This document shows positions 27,903-37,143 of a stretch of DNA of 64,000 bases, piece by piece. A program made the translations under genes and the position numbers. Origin of the DNA: Agarivorans sp050870875 (lineage in GTDB: Bacteria > Pseudomonadota > Gammaproteobacteria > Enterobacterales > Celerinatantimonadaceae); NCBI RefSeq assembly GCF_050870875.2, contig NZ_CP194041.2:1426001-1490000 (forward strand). Reading direction: 5' to 3'. Under the pieces are notes generated by a model. It saw only the letters and a program-made list of their open reading frames with translations. It did not search any database and had not been told where the DNA came from. The first letter of the stretch is position 1; the number at the start of each line of letters is the position of its first letter.

Positions 27903-29369
27903 TTAAAATGGGCTTTCAAGTGGCTGCATGCCCACATAGACCGCTTTAGTTTGGGTATACGCTTTTAATGTTTCGCTGCCATTTTCTCGGCCAATACCAG
28001 ACATTTTATAGCCACCCACTGGCATTTCAGCTGGTGAAGCACCATAGGCATTGATCCAGCAAATTCCAGCTTGCAACTGATGTATCACTCGATGTGCACG
28101 GTTAATATCTTGAGTAAATACGCCAGCGGCTAAACCTAGTTGGGTATGATTTGCCCGCTCAATCACTTCGTCTTCTTCGCTAAACGTTAGTATCGACATC
28201 ACCGGGCCAAATATTTCTTCTTTTGACAAAGTCATATCGTCGGTGCAATCCGTGAAAATTGTTGGCGCAACAAAGAAACCATCGGGTGCATTTTCTGGTT
28301 GTAAGGCGCAACCACCAGTGAGTAGTGTCGCCCCTTCAGCTTTGCCAATTTCGATGTAATCGAGGACTTTCTGTTGATGTGCTTTTGATATCAGCGCACC
28401 AAAATTGGTGTTTGGATCCATCGGATCGCCGCAAACAATGTTTTGTTCGGTGCGCGCGATTAAACGCTCGATAAAACGAGGGTAAATATCTTGTTGCACA
28501 AACACTCGAGTGCCATTGGTACAGATTTCACCCTGAGTATAAAAATTACCTAACATGGCCGCAGAAACAGCATTGTCTAGATCTGCATCATTAAAGATGA
28601 TCAGCGGTGATTTACCGCCTAACTCCATGGTGACTTGTTTTAATGAGCTAGCAGAAGCTTGCATCACTTTTTTGCCAGTGCCTACTTCACCAGTAAAAGA
28701 CACTTTGGCAATATCTTGGTGCCCTGTTAACCAAGCGCCAACTTGAGCATCGCCTTGAACCACATTAAACACGCCATCGGGAAGACCTGCCTGAGTCAAA
28801 ATTTCAGCTAAGCGCATTGCGCCGCGCGGGGTTTCCTCTGAGGGTTTAAAAATCATGGCATTGCCACAGGCCAGTGCAGGGGCCGCTTTCCAGCAAGCAA
28901 TTTGCAGAGGATAGTTCCAAGCGCCAATTCCCGCACAAATTCCAAGAGGCTCACGGCGGGTATAATAAAAATCATCGCCAATCGGCTGCTGACTTCCTTC
29001 AATACTCGGCGCTAAGCCTGCAAAAAATTCAATTGAATCGGCACCCGTCACGACATCAACCACCGATGCTTCTTGCCATGGTTTGCCGGTATCTAGGACT
29101 TCAAGCGCAGCGAGTTCATCGTTGTATTCGCGCAATAAAGCCACGGCTTTTAACAAAATACGACTGCGTTCGATTGGGAGCATTTTTGACCATGCGCGAA
29201 ACCCAGATTGAGCACTCTTTATGGCCGCTTCTTGAATCGCTTGATTGGCCGTTTCAACCAGGTAGCTGACGCGACCAGTTGCCGGGTTAATGACTTCAAA
29301 TGTTTCACCCGTACCATTAGATATATATTGACCATGAACATAGTTTTGATAAACGACTAACGATGGCAT
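27903..29369 (-). CDS. betB: Betaine aldehyde dehydrogenase
   Basis: This 488-residue aldehyde dehydrogenase has IGAWNYPLQIACWKAAPALA, FTGEVGTGKKVM, MELGGKSPLIIF (glutamate) and GEICTNGTRVFV (catalytic cysteine). It converts betaine aldehyde to glycine betaine. I place the start at 29369, where GGAG is eight bases upstream and the length equals E. coli BetB; a longer frame to 29417 lacks a ribosome-binding site. No betI repressor gene accompanies the operon. Confidence 0.94.
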   Translation of the reverse strand: MPSLVVYQNYVHGQYISNGTGETFEVINPATGRVSYLVETANQAIQEAAIKSAQSGFRAWSKMLPIERSRILLKAVALLREYNDELAALEVLDTGKPWQEASVVDVVTGADSIEFFAGLAPSIEGSQQPIGDDFYYTRREPLGICAGIGAWNYPLQIACWKAAPALACGNAMIFKPSEETPRGAMRLAEILTQAGLPDGVFNVVQGDAQVGAWLTGHQDIAKVSFTGEVGTGKKVMQASASSLKQVTMELGGKSPLIIFNDADLDNAVSAAMLGNFYTQGEICTNGTRVFVQQDIYPRFIERLIARTEQNIVCGDPMDPNTNFGALISKAHQQKVLDYIEIGKAEGATLLTGGCALQPENAPDGFFVAPTIFTDCTDDMTLSKEEIFGPVMSILTFSEEDEVIERANHTQLGLAAGVFTQDINRAHRVIHQLQAGICWINAYGASPAEMPVGGYKMSGIGRENGSETLKAYTQTKAVYVGMQPLESPF

Positions 29370-30011
29370 CAAGGTTTCTCCATACTGGCCAATTACTGCT
29401 TTAGTTCTCGTTTTCATACCGCTGCAGAGTTGCCTGTATTTTTAAGTTGTTGTATCAGCGCGACATCAAAAGTGCGGCTGTAATTAGATATGTTATACCG
29501 AGTGATTTGGCATAGATAAGCCTAAGCTTCGTTTAAAAAACAATCAGCTGGGTGTTTATTTGATTACGATCCTAATGATTAGAGCTCTAATTATCAAGTG
29601 GTGAATAAGTATTTACTGAATTGTAAATTTATACTCAATTAGATAACACATTGTTTTAAATGTACTAATTAATATAACGCTAGTCATGTTCAGATCAATA
29701 AAAGATATAATTACAGCTAAAACAATTTGAATTGTAATCATTTTATAGCTGTACTGATGAACGCACAGCCCTGACGGGCGTGGTTCTCATCAAATGGTCG
29801 CAGAGTGCAAATAACGCTCACCTTTTAAAATAAACTCTACTGACATTCGTTCCGATGTTACAGGTCGTTGGCTGGGTAAATGATGATAAAAGGGGATGCT
29901 TCAAACTCGATAAAGGGTTTATATCTTAGGACTAAATTACGCTAGTTTTTTGGATGTTCGTTGGTGACTGATGAGAAGGAAACACTTGTTTGTTTGAGGA
30001 GTGAAAGGTCC
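29370..30011. other. Divergent control region, betB / acyltransferase
   Basis: This AT-rich stretch separates betB and the acyltransferase homologue and must hold their promoters. An unlikely TTG-initiated extension of the acyltransferase frame reaches 29961. I see no terminator, RNA gene or clear operator. Confidence 0.4.
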
Positions 30012-31790
30012 ATGGATAACACATTTAGTTGTCAAAAAGAGCTACCTATTATGCCGGTGCCAGAGCTAAATGAAACCTGCGGTAAATTCATGGAATGGGC
30101 TGCGCCATTATTGACGGAACAAGAGCGAGGTCAAACTCGAGCGCTTATTACGCGGTTTCTTCAGCCCGGGGGGGAGGGAGAAAGGCTACAGCATGAGCTG
30201 ATTGAATGGGCTCAAGCCCCCGCAATTTCTAACTGGTTCGCCCCTGTTTGGCGTGACTTTTACTTAGCATGTCCCAAATCGCTGGTGATCCACAGTAACG
30301 TATTTTACTACCTGAAAAGTAAGCTTGATGAAAAAACAAACTCACAGGCAACTATTGCTGCTGCGCTGATTGTGAGTGTTTACCAGTTTATCGCTTTGAT
30401 TGATAACAAAACCTTGAAGGCTGACATGCAAAAAGATCTGCCACTTTGCATGGAACAGTATCAAAATATTTTTTCTGCAACCAGAATACCGCAGCAAGGC
30501 ACTGATGATCTGAAAGTCGGGTCGTCTAGAAAGCATATTGTAATCATGCATCATCAGCGGATCTATCAGCTCAATGTCTTGGATGAATACGGTAATATTT
30601 ACGCCCTATCTGCACTTAAAGCTGCGTTTGATGAAATTCTTTCTGGTTCAGAGAAAGGACAAAACTTTGGTTTACTCAGTACTTTGCCACGCGATAACTG
30701 GGCAAAAAGTAGAGCCGATTTACTTGACATATCGGCGAGAAATGGCGAGCGAATGCGCATTATCGAAGATGCTGCTTTTGTCGTGAGCCTTGATGAAGAT
30801 TGCCCGGAAGCACTCACCGAGATCTCAAAACAGTTACTTCACGGTTCTGGACAGGATCGCTTCTTTGACAAATCACTGCAGTTTATTGTTTTCAAGAATG
30901 GTAAAACGGGGATCAATTTTGAGCACTCAGGCGTGGATGGTTCGGTCATGCTTCGTTTAATCGCTCATATTTATGACACGATTGATCAGTGTTGTTTGCC
31001 TCAAGCGAAAGTTTCTGCGAAGAGAAATCAAGCGGCTGTTCCTCTCGTTGAAGAAATTGAGTTTGATTTAAACGATGATTTGAAACAAACGCTTTGCTCT
31101 GCGGAGGATTGGTTCGCTCTGCATGTTGCCAATACTCAAACCAGAGTTTTGAATTTTACTCAGTTTGGTAAAAATCAAATTAAACAATTTGGCGTCAGCC
31201 CTGATGCGTTCGTGCAGCTTGCGCTGCAGTTGGCTGAATATAAACTCTATGGCAAGTGCTTCAGCGCCTACGAAGCTGTGATGACTCGAACCTTTCTCGG
31301 TGGGCGTATCGATGTTTTGTATACGGTTTCTCCTGAATCGATGCTGTTTATCGAAAGTATAGGTGCGGCCAATTGTTCTACAGAGGCCAAAAAATCGGCG
31401 CTGATTCAAGCGACTCGCAAGCACGTGGCACGAGCCAAGGAGTGTCGTTTTGGTCAAGGCGTTCATGCGCATTTACTGGCCTTAAAATATCGTTATACCA
31501 GCGTGGGGGATGCGCTTGGTATTGAGAATCTTCCGCAAATATTTAGCGACGTGGGTTATCAAGCACTGACACACAGCATTGTGTGTACCAGTACCACATC
31601 AGAATACGGCGTTGAGTTGGCAGGTTATGGACCGATTGTCGATGACGGCTTTGGGATCCGTTATTTTAAGCAACATGATTCCATTTGTTTCAATATGACC
31701 AGTAGAACGGCAATGCAGGACAAACTTGAGCAGATGCAAGCTTATATAGAGCAATCACTGCTTGAAATGGCGGAGTTAATGCGAAGCTAG
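30012..31790 (+). CDS. Choline/carnitine O-acyltransferase family protein
   Basis: This 592-residue protein has the eukaryote-like carnitine/choline acyltransferase core. FFDKSLQFIVFKNGKTGI leads to FEHSGVDG, with the catalytic histidine in EHS. YEAVMTRTFLGGRIDVLYT and GYGPIVDDGFGIRYF with the preceding STTS match the acyl-CoA and product-binding segments. The position of CrAT's carnitine-binding threonine (GRTDT) reads GRIDV here, so carnitine is not assured. It is divergent from the choline-oxidising bet operon. Enzymes of the family move acyl groups between CoA and carnitine or choline; the substrate here is unknown. ATG 30012 gives the usual family length. Confidence 0.82.
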   Translation: MDNTFSCQKELPIMPVPELNETCGKFMEWAAPLLTEQERGQTRALITRFLQPGGEGERLQHELIEWAQAPAISNWFAPVWRDFYLACPKSLVIHSNVFYYLKSKLDEKTNSQATIAAALIVSVYQFIALIDNKTLKADMQKDLPLCMEQYQNIFSATRIPQQGTDDLKVGSSRKHIVIMHHQRIYQLNVLDEYGNIYALSALKAAFDEILSGSEKGQNFGLLSTLPRDNWAKSRADLLDISARNGERMRIIEDAAFVVSLDEDCPEALTEISKQLLHGSGQDRFFDKSLQFIVFKNGKTGINFEHSGVDGSVMLRLIAHIYDTIDQCCLPQAKVSAKRNQAAVPLVEEIEFDLNDDLKQTLCSAEDWFALHVANTQTRVLNFTQFGKNQIKQFGVSPDAFVQLALQLAEYKLYGKCFSAYEAVMTRTFLGGRIDVLYTVSPESMLFIESIGAANCSTEAKKSALIQATRKHVARAKECRFGQGVHAHLLALKYRYTSVGDALGIENLPQIFSDVGYQALTHSIVCTSTTSEYGVELAGYGPIVDDGFGIRYFKQHDSICFNMTSRTAMQDKLEQMQAYIEQSLLEMAELMRS

Positions 31791-32306
31791 TATTGTTTGG
31801 GCTTCAGGTGCTAGGCGTAAATTCACTTCTATTCGAAGTGACAGTGAATGAAGTGAGTTGGTGCTTACTCCTGCCAAGGGGTTACTAATCGCATCGCTGA
31901 TGTCGCCGCCTGGTTCCGTAAGGCTTAATCATCGCTTACTTCGCACTCATTTTTGTCGGCTTTATGTTGACATCATTCAATAACATCACACTTATCATTG
32001 ACCGTGGGCCAGCAGAAGGTCATCGCGGGTTTCCTCGAACATGATTTCGCCCTTGCAGTCATACTTGGCGAAGAGAGGCTCGGGTATATGCTGCCTATAT
32101 CGCCCAGTGGTTAATGCGCATAGAGAATCTATAAGGCTTCTGTTGGGGCTGATAACGATATATTTTTCGAATCAATACTGAACAATAAATTGCAGTGAAC
32201 GCAGCAGCGGAGGTATTGCGGTTTACAATTTGTTGACTTATTGGTGCGATGTGCCATTTAATTGGTTTTTAGCTACCCGAGAATATTGAATTAGAGTCGG
32301 GCCCAA
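31791..32306. other. Gene-free stretch, possibly decayed coding DNA
   Basis: No intact frame is present. One fragment near 32089-32131 reads RVYAAYIAQWLMRIENL before a stop, faintly like the end of ArdC-type antirestriction proteins, but it is too short to call. Together with the broken cupin gene that follows, this looks like a zone of gene loss. Confidence 0.35.
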
Positions 32307-32590
32307 ATGGAAGTTGTACAGCAGAAACGGTCGAATCAAGTTGTGTTTACATTTCATGATGACTGAGTGACAGCTTTGCTGTCGGTGCGGAAACTGGCTG
32401 GCATAAGCATCGATATGATTATATTGTTGTCCTAAATGTGAAAGGTGAGTTGCTTCTTGAAACCTGTGAAGGTCCAGGCATCGCTGAACTAAAAGCGGAG
32501 CAGTCTTGTTATCGTTCTATTGGTGTAGAGCATCACGCAGTGAATGCCAATGATTATCCGTTTTCATTTGTAGAAATTGAGTTGAAGTAA
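32307..32590 (+). pseudogene. Broken cupin-domain gene
   Basis: From about 32381 one frame reads AETGWHKHRYDYIVV, then GELLLETCEG, AELKAEQSCYRSIGVEHHAVNA and FSFVEIELK to a TAA at 32590. This is a clear small cupin with its metal-binding histidines (WHKH, EHH). Upstream the expected MTEWQFAVGA segment is disrupted: the frame of ATG 32359 gives MTE followed by TGA where TGG is expected, and one extra base shifts the frame before FAVGAETG. No single start yields a full protein. The intact parts argue for recent inactivation, or for a sequencing error at two places. Confidence 0.65.
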
Positions 32591-32615
32591 AACTCGAATC
32601 AATAAGGGGAAGTGC

Positions 32616-33179
32616 TTGAAACATTTGCACATCGCACCGGGGATGGAAATTAATACAGAGTTTAAATCAGATAGATTACAATTTCGGCCAATTAAAGTGA
32701 GTGATTGGCAAGCCATGCAAACCGCGCTTCATTGCGAAAAATTCCCCAGACAGCTACCACTTGCACGGCTTAAAACTAAAGCGCAGATCATTGCTTGGCA
32801 TGAAAGCCGAGTAAAAGACTGGGAAAGTGGTTCATGTTATGTATGGAGCATTCGCCATAAATATACTCAGTTAGTTATTGGTCAACTCTCATTGTCACGA
32901 AGAGGAGCTGGCTTTGCTTTAGCGTATTGGATCGATCCATTGTATTGGGGGGCAGGTCTCGCGACAGAAGCTTGTCAGGCATTGATTCACCAGCTAAAAG
33001 CGAGCGGGTTTCAGAATTTGTTGTGGGCAGGGACACAGCCATGGAACAGTGCGAGCGGTGCAGTACTTAAAAAGCTTGGTTTTCAGTTCACGGTACAAAT
33101 CGCTCATGAACTGGCAAATGATCGGATTGAGCGAATCAATGAATACCAGTTGGATTTCTCTTTGAAGCCCCCATTGTGA
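32616..33179 (+). CDS. RimJ/RimL-type GNAT acetyltransferase
   Basis: This 187-residue protein starts with a TTG codon, supported by AAGGGGA five bases upstream. It has the RimJ/RimL pattern: TEFKSDRLQFRPIKVSDW, LAYWIDPLYWGAGLATEACQALI and a GTQPWNSASGAVLKKLGF tail. It probably acetylates an N-terminal or small-molecule amine, but the substrate is unknown. It stands alone. Confidence 0.85.
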   Translation: MKHLHIAPGMEINTEFKSDRLQFRPIKVSDWQAMQTALHCEKFPRQLPLARLKTKAQIIAWHESRVKDWESGSCYVWSIRHKYTQLVIGQLSLSRRGAGFALAYWIDPLYWGAGLATEACQALIHQLKASGFQNLLWAGTQPWNSASGAVLKKLGFQFTVQIAHELANDRIERINEYQLDFSLKPPL

Positions 33180-33275
33180 ATGTAGGCGCTCATACCGATC
33201 CTGCAGGCGAGCTCTTCACGGCACTAGACTTACTATTCACCTGCGCTTTGACGCTAAATAAGGTCTCATCCAACG

Positions 33276-34505
33276 ATGATTGAATTGAAACATCCTAAAG
33301 ACTTATCTCGTCTTCGCCGTTTTGCTTTGGCGTCTCAATGTTTGTTGCAGGCTCAGCCGTTTGGGCGTGGCCTGGCGGGGGCGCGTAAGGCGATTCATCA
33401 CTTAGGTTATGTTCAGCTCGATACCATATCGGTGGTGGAGCGGGCGCATCATCATGTACTCCATTCTAGAGTGCCGAAGTTCGAGCCTGCGATGAGCAAT
33501 CAACTGTTGTTAAATGGTGATCTTTTTGAGTATTGGTCACATGCGGCAGCATTGCTACCCATCGATGATTTTCGTTTTTCCTTGCCCTACAAGCAGGCAA
33601 TTAAGAGTGGTCAAACGCACTGGTATAAAAATACCGATAAAAAGCTGATGCTTGAATTGTTGGCGCGGATTCGTGCCGAGGGTCCGTTGCGCTCCCGAGA
33701 TCTGGAAACAAGCTCGATAAAGCGTGCTGGCTGGTGGGATTGGAAGCCGGCGAAGAAAGCGCTAGAACAGCTCTACATGCAAGGCGATTTGATGGTGAGT
33801 CATCGTGAGGGATTTCAGAAAACTTACGATTTAACCGAGCGAGTATTGCCTGCCCATGTTGATTCGAGCATGCCGAGTATGGAAGCGTTTGCGAGCCATT
33901 TGGTTGAGCAGCAGTTGCGCTGTCATGGTTTAGTTTCTTTGAAAGGACTAACCTATTTACGCCGTGATTCTAAATTACGCAGTGCGGTCAAAAAACTGGT
34001 GAACGAAGGCTTGGCGCAGGGCATTTTAGAACAGGTGAAAATTGCCAGTGGTGAAGTTTTTCTAATCAAAAGCAAGGCCATTGAAAATGGCGTTCTCGAT
34101 GGCCGTCTTCCAAGTTTGAATAAACGCTTATTAATTTTGTCGCCATTTGATAACTGTGTCATTCAGCGTGAACGACTGAAAAGCCTGTTTCAATATGATT
34201 ACCAGATCGAGTGTTACGTGCCACAAGCGAAGCGCCAATATGGTTATTTTTGTTTGCCGTTGCTTTTTCAGGATCAATTCATCGGTCGAATGGATTGCAA
34301 AGCGCACCGGAAAACACGCCTTTTAGAAATTAAATCGTTGTATTTAGAGCAACAAGCTTTCAATCAAGAACTCATGATAAGCGCTTTTGTAGAGGCTATT
34401 GAAAAATTCCGGTCTTTCCAACAGTGTGATTCAGTCTCGCTTGTGAATGTTCATCCCAAACACCTCAGCCAAGCGCTGCAAGATGCGCTAAAGCCGCTGG
34501 CTTAA
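33276..34505 (+). CDS. ycaQ: YcaQ/AlkX-type winged-helix DNA glycosylase
   Basis: This 409-residue protein belongs to the HTH_42 family, whose E. coli member YcaQ (AlkX) unhooks interstrand crosslinks and bulky alkyl lesions. Family signatures are LGYVQLDTISVVERAHHHVLHSR (QLD catalytic motif), FEYWSHAAALLPI and LLILSPFDNCVIQRERLKSLF. It therefore probably acts in DNA repair. It ends ten bases from the convergent LysR gene. Confidence 0.88.
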   Translation: MIELKHPKDLSRLRRFALASQCLLQAQPFGRGLAGARKAIHHLGYVQLDTISVVERAHHHVLHSRVPKFEPAMSNQLLLNGDLFEYWSHAAALLPIDDFRFSLPYKQAIKSGQTHWYKNTDKKLMLELLARIRAEGPLRSRDLETSSIKRAGWWDWKPAKKALEQLYMQGDLMVSHREGFQKTYDLTERVLPAHVDSSMPSMEAFASHLVEQQLRCHGLVSLKGLTYLRRDSKLRSAVKKLVNEGLAQGILEQVKIASGEVFLIKSKAIENGVLDGRLPSLNKRLLILSPFDNCVIQRERLKSLFQYDYQIECYVPQAKRQYGYFCLPLLFQDQFIGRMDCKAHRKTRLLEIKSLYLEQQAFNQELMISAFVEAIEKFRSFQQCDSVSLVNVHPKHLSQALQDALKPLA

Positions 34506-34515
34506 ATGACTAGGG

Positions 34516-35412
34516 TTAGCACTTCGCTAATGCTTGTAAAAGCCAATTTTTAAATTGAACCACGGCTGGATTAGTTTGCTGCCTTGTTGGGATCACCAGA
34601 TAGTAATGCAGCCCGGAGAATTCTTTGGCCATGTCGAGTTTTCCTGGTACTAGCCAGCCATTTGTGACAGATGTTTCAACAGCGAGTTGACTCATTACTC
34701 CAATGCCCTGTCCCGAAAGGGCTGCTTGGACGGTTTGGTTTTCATCGTTAAAGTAACGTATTGCTGGTGAGCTGACGCTGCTGAGAAGACTTGGTAAAAG
34801 TGTTTCTATTGCCAAACTCGGTAAATTTTGATTCTTCCACTGGGTGCAGTAAAAAACAGAATCAGAAGGATTTTTATAATGCTTTTCCCAATATTCTGCT
34901 GTGGCAAAGCAGGCTAGTTTTTCTTGAATAAGTACCTCTGTACCAGCTTGAGCATGTGGTGGCTCCCCATAGCGGATCACCATATCAACCCGTCGATCAT
35001 ATTCAATATCGATTAATGATTCCTCCGCTCTAATGATGATCTCAATCTCTTGGTGTTGTTGTTGGAAATCGGAGAGATGAGGGACCAACCACATGGCTGC
35101 AAATGAGTTCGTGGTGCTGATGGTGAGGGTGTTGGGTGAGGAAGTTAGCTGGTTTACCGTATGCAGTAAATCATGCAACGATTTATTGGCAGTGGCTGCC
35201 AGTAATTCTCCTTCGTGAGTCAAAACTACTGACCGAGTTTTTCGTTCAAATAAACGGATCTTAAGTTTGTCTTCAAGACCTCTTATTTGGTGTGAAATGG
35301 CGGTCGGCGTAACGTTTAATTCATTGGCCGCATCTTTAAAGCTATTAAGTCGCGCCGCAGCTTCAAAGGCACGAATGGCATTTAAGGGGGGAAGTTTCTG
35401 AAACATATACAA
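34516..35412 (-). CDS. LysR-family regulator (GcvA-like)
   Basis: This 298-residue regulator has an N-terminal winged helix (LPPLNAIRAFEAAARLNSFKDAANELNVTP, split around residue 25) of the GcvA subgroup and a LysR substrate-binding domain with LTISTTNSFAAMWLVPHL. AGGG five bases before the first ATG supports the start. It is divergent from the azoreductase gene, the usual arrangement for a LysR protein and its target. Confidence 0.9.
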   Translation of the reverse strand: MYMFQKLPPLNAIRAFEAAARLNSFKDAANELNVTPTAISHQIRGLEDKLKIRLFERKTRSVVLTHEGELLAATANKSLHDLLHTVNQLTSSPNTLTISTTNSFAAMWLVPHLSDFQQQHQEIEIIIRAEESLIDIEYDRRVDMVIRYGEPPHAQAGTEVLIQEKLACFATAEYWEKHYKNPSDSVFYCTQWKNQNLPSLAIETLLPSLLSSVSSPAIRYFNDENQTVQAALSGQGIGVMSQLAVETSVTNGWLVPGKLDMAKEFSGLHYYLVIPTRQQTNPAVVQFKNWLLQALAKC

Positions 35413-35520
35413 GCCCTATAGGTGAGATAAATTACTTTATAAGGAAAATATGAGCATTTGTCTAACCAACTTACTTGGAAGAGACTAGGGCTACTAATTA
35501 TGCAAAAAAGGTAGCAAACA

Positions 35521-36198
35521 ATGAACAATATTTTACATATCGATTCTAGTGTTCGTGGTACTGATCATGATACCGCAAGCTACAATTCGATCTCTAAGGC
35601 TCTGGGTCGTCGCTTCATCGAACTATGGATGAGAAAAAATCATCAAACAAAGGTGGTTTATCAAGATATTAGCCTTCATCCACCAGCGTTTATTTGCCAA
35701 GACTGGATTGCCGCGGCGTTTCGCCCGGAAACCGATCGAACTGAGCAGCAGCATTTGGTTCTGGCTCAATCAGAGGCTTACCTTGAACAGATGAGCAATG
35801 CAGATGTTATCGTGATCACTTCACCGATGTATAACTACGGTATGCCTGCGGTATTGAAGGCATGGTTTGATCAAATTATGCGGGTGAATAAAACCTTTAG
35901 TTTTGATCTTGCGCGAGGCGATTTTCCAATAGAACCTTTAATGAGAGGAAAGATATTGGTGCTACTGACCTCCTGTGGCGAATTTGGTTTTGGGCCTGGT
36001 GGAGTACGAGAGAACTTGAACCACCTGAGTCCACATATTAAACAATTAGCAAAATATTTAGGGGCCGATCGTGTTTATGAAATCGGGGCTGAGTACCATG
36101 AGTTTGCTGATGACCGGCATCAATTGTCTATTGAACACGCCAAACAAGCGATTGCAGCCTTGGTGGAAAATCTTGCCTTAAGTTGTACTCGCTCATAG
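35521..36198 (+). CDS. FMN-dependent NADH-azoreductase-like flavoprotein
   Basis: This 225-residue flavodoxin-fold protein has ILHIDSSVRG (flavin phosphate loop), VIVITSPMYNYGMPAVLKAWFDQIMRVNKTF split by a few residues, and a GEFGFGPGGVREN segment. Family members (AzoR) reduce quinones and azo dyes with NADH. It is probably controlled by the divergent LysR protein, perhaps in response to quinones or other electrophiles (inferred). Confidence 0.85.
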   Translation: MNNILHIDSSVRGTDHDTASYNSISKALGRRFIELWMRKNHQTKVVYQDISLHPPAFICQDWIAAAFRPETDRTEQQHLVLAQSEAYLEQMSNADVIVITSPMYNYGMPAVLKAWFDQIMRVNKTFSFDLARGDFPIEPLMRGKILVLLTSCGEFGFGPGGVRENLNHLSPHIKQLAKYLGADRVYEIGAEYHEFADDRHQLSIEHAKQAIAALVENLALSCTRS

Positions 36199-36324
36199 AT
36201 GAGCTTTCACGGTTGCGGATAGAGCTTGGCAAGATCGTACAGTCGGCCTGCGGATATCGTAACTGGACATTTCCGAGTTAAAGCCTTAACTCTAAAGCGT
36301 CTGTTTCGGATAAAAATTTCTATG

Positions 36325-36434
36325 GGTTAACGCCCCGCTCACCCGCACATACTGCGGAGAGCGTTTTTGTGTAAAGTGGCGCGTAGAGACACACAAAAAC
36401 GAGCGTAGCAGTATGTGTCGGTGTGCAGCGGTTT
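36325..36434 (-). other. attC recombination site 1 (end of cassette A)
   Basis: Plus-strand GGTTAACGCCC at 36325 is the complement of the outer core box. A nearly palindromic stem follows, in which CACATACTGC pairs with GCAGTATGTG and the outer arms pair with a few unpaired bases, as integrase-read attC sites require. Inside it is a second long stem (GCGTTTTTGTGT with ACACAAAAACG). The opposite core box, GCCCTA on the minus strand, lies at 37139-37145, separated from the stem by an intron insertion. No cassette follows on the left, so this is the outer end of the cluster. Confidence 0.75.
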
Positions 36435-37138
36435 GTGTACGCCCAGCATGGGCATGAACTAATGAGGTGAAAGTCCTCTGTAGGAAGGTCACCGTTTAAT
36501 AACATTCTGATTATTAAACGCTAACTACTAGCGAATGGCAAGGGCATTGCCGCGAGGGAATGTCTGAAGGAAGCCGGACGCAAATCTGCGAGCTGATGAA
36601 CAAGAACATCATATGAGGCGTAGGCTGGAGGCGAGTTGGCACAAGACAACGAAGCCATGTGATCTAACGGCCACCGTAAATGATGCAGCAGTGCAGAGAC
36701 AGTGCATGTTCTTATCTGGGGAGGTCTGCTTAACAGGCGATCGTTAAACTCACTAGCTTGGCCGCTAGTTCAACAGGCCTGGCACTTAATTCTCATCAAC
36801 TTAAGTGAGCAAATACGATGAACAACGATAGCGCTATTTGGGGTAACTCAAACGGTGATTAAGCAGAAGTCAGCAGACGGCATAGTAGCCCAACGCCCAT
36901 CGTAATGGTTGGGACATGGTGAAGGCCTGAACCTGAAAATCAATGAGGAGCCTGTGCAGCTCATTGTCTCCGTATCCGACCGGACTGAGGAGTCATGGCG
37001 CAAAAAACAGAAGCCATCATTGGAATGCAAAGGAGCTAATCGGCCGTTGTATTTTAACCGTTTTCAGGAAACGCCCTGTGCGGAGCCGCATGCAGGGTGT
37101 TGTGGGGGCTGGAGGTTAGATACCTCCGGCTACCCGAT
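36435..37138 (+). mobile_element. ORF-less group II intron, copy 1
   Basis: This 704-bp element begins GTGTACGCCCAGCATGGGC, the GUGYG-type 5' end with the first hairpin of group II introns, followed by GGTGAAAGTCCTC and AGGAAGGTCACC. It ends with a domain V/VI-like segment (GCGGAGCCGCATGCAGGG, then GGAGG...CCTCC and CTACCCGAT). It encodes no reverse transcriptase; the small open frames inside are not real. Its interior differs from copies 2 and 3 over about 130 bases (near 36720-36890). It is inserted in the core box of attC 1, in the opposite orientation to cassette gene A. Intron subclass is not resolved by eye. Confidence 0.8.
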
Positions 37139-37143
37139 TAGGG

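Noticed and set aside
36292..36505. Two overlapping minus frames near intron copy 1
   Set aside because: They span the attC hairpin and intron 5' end; the same peptide start recurs at each intron copy because the DNA is repeated.
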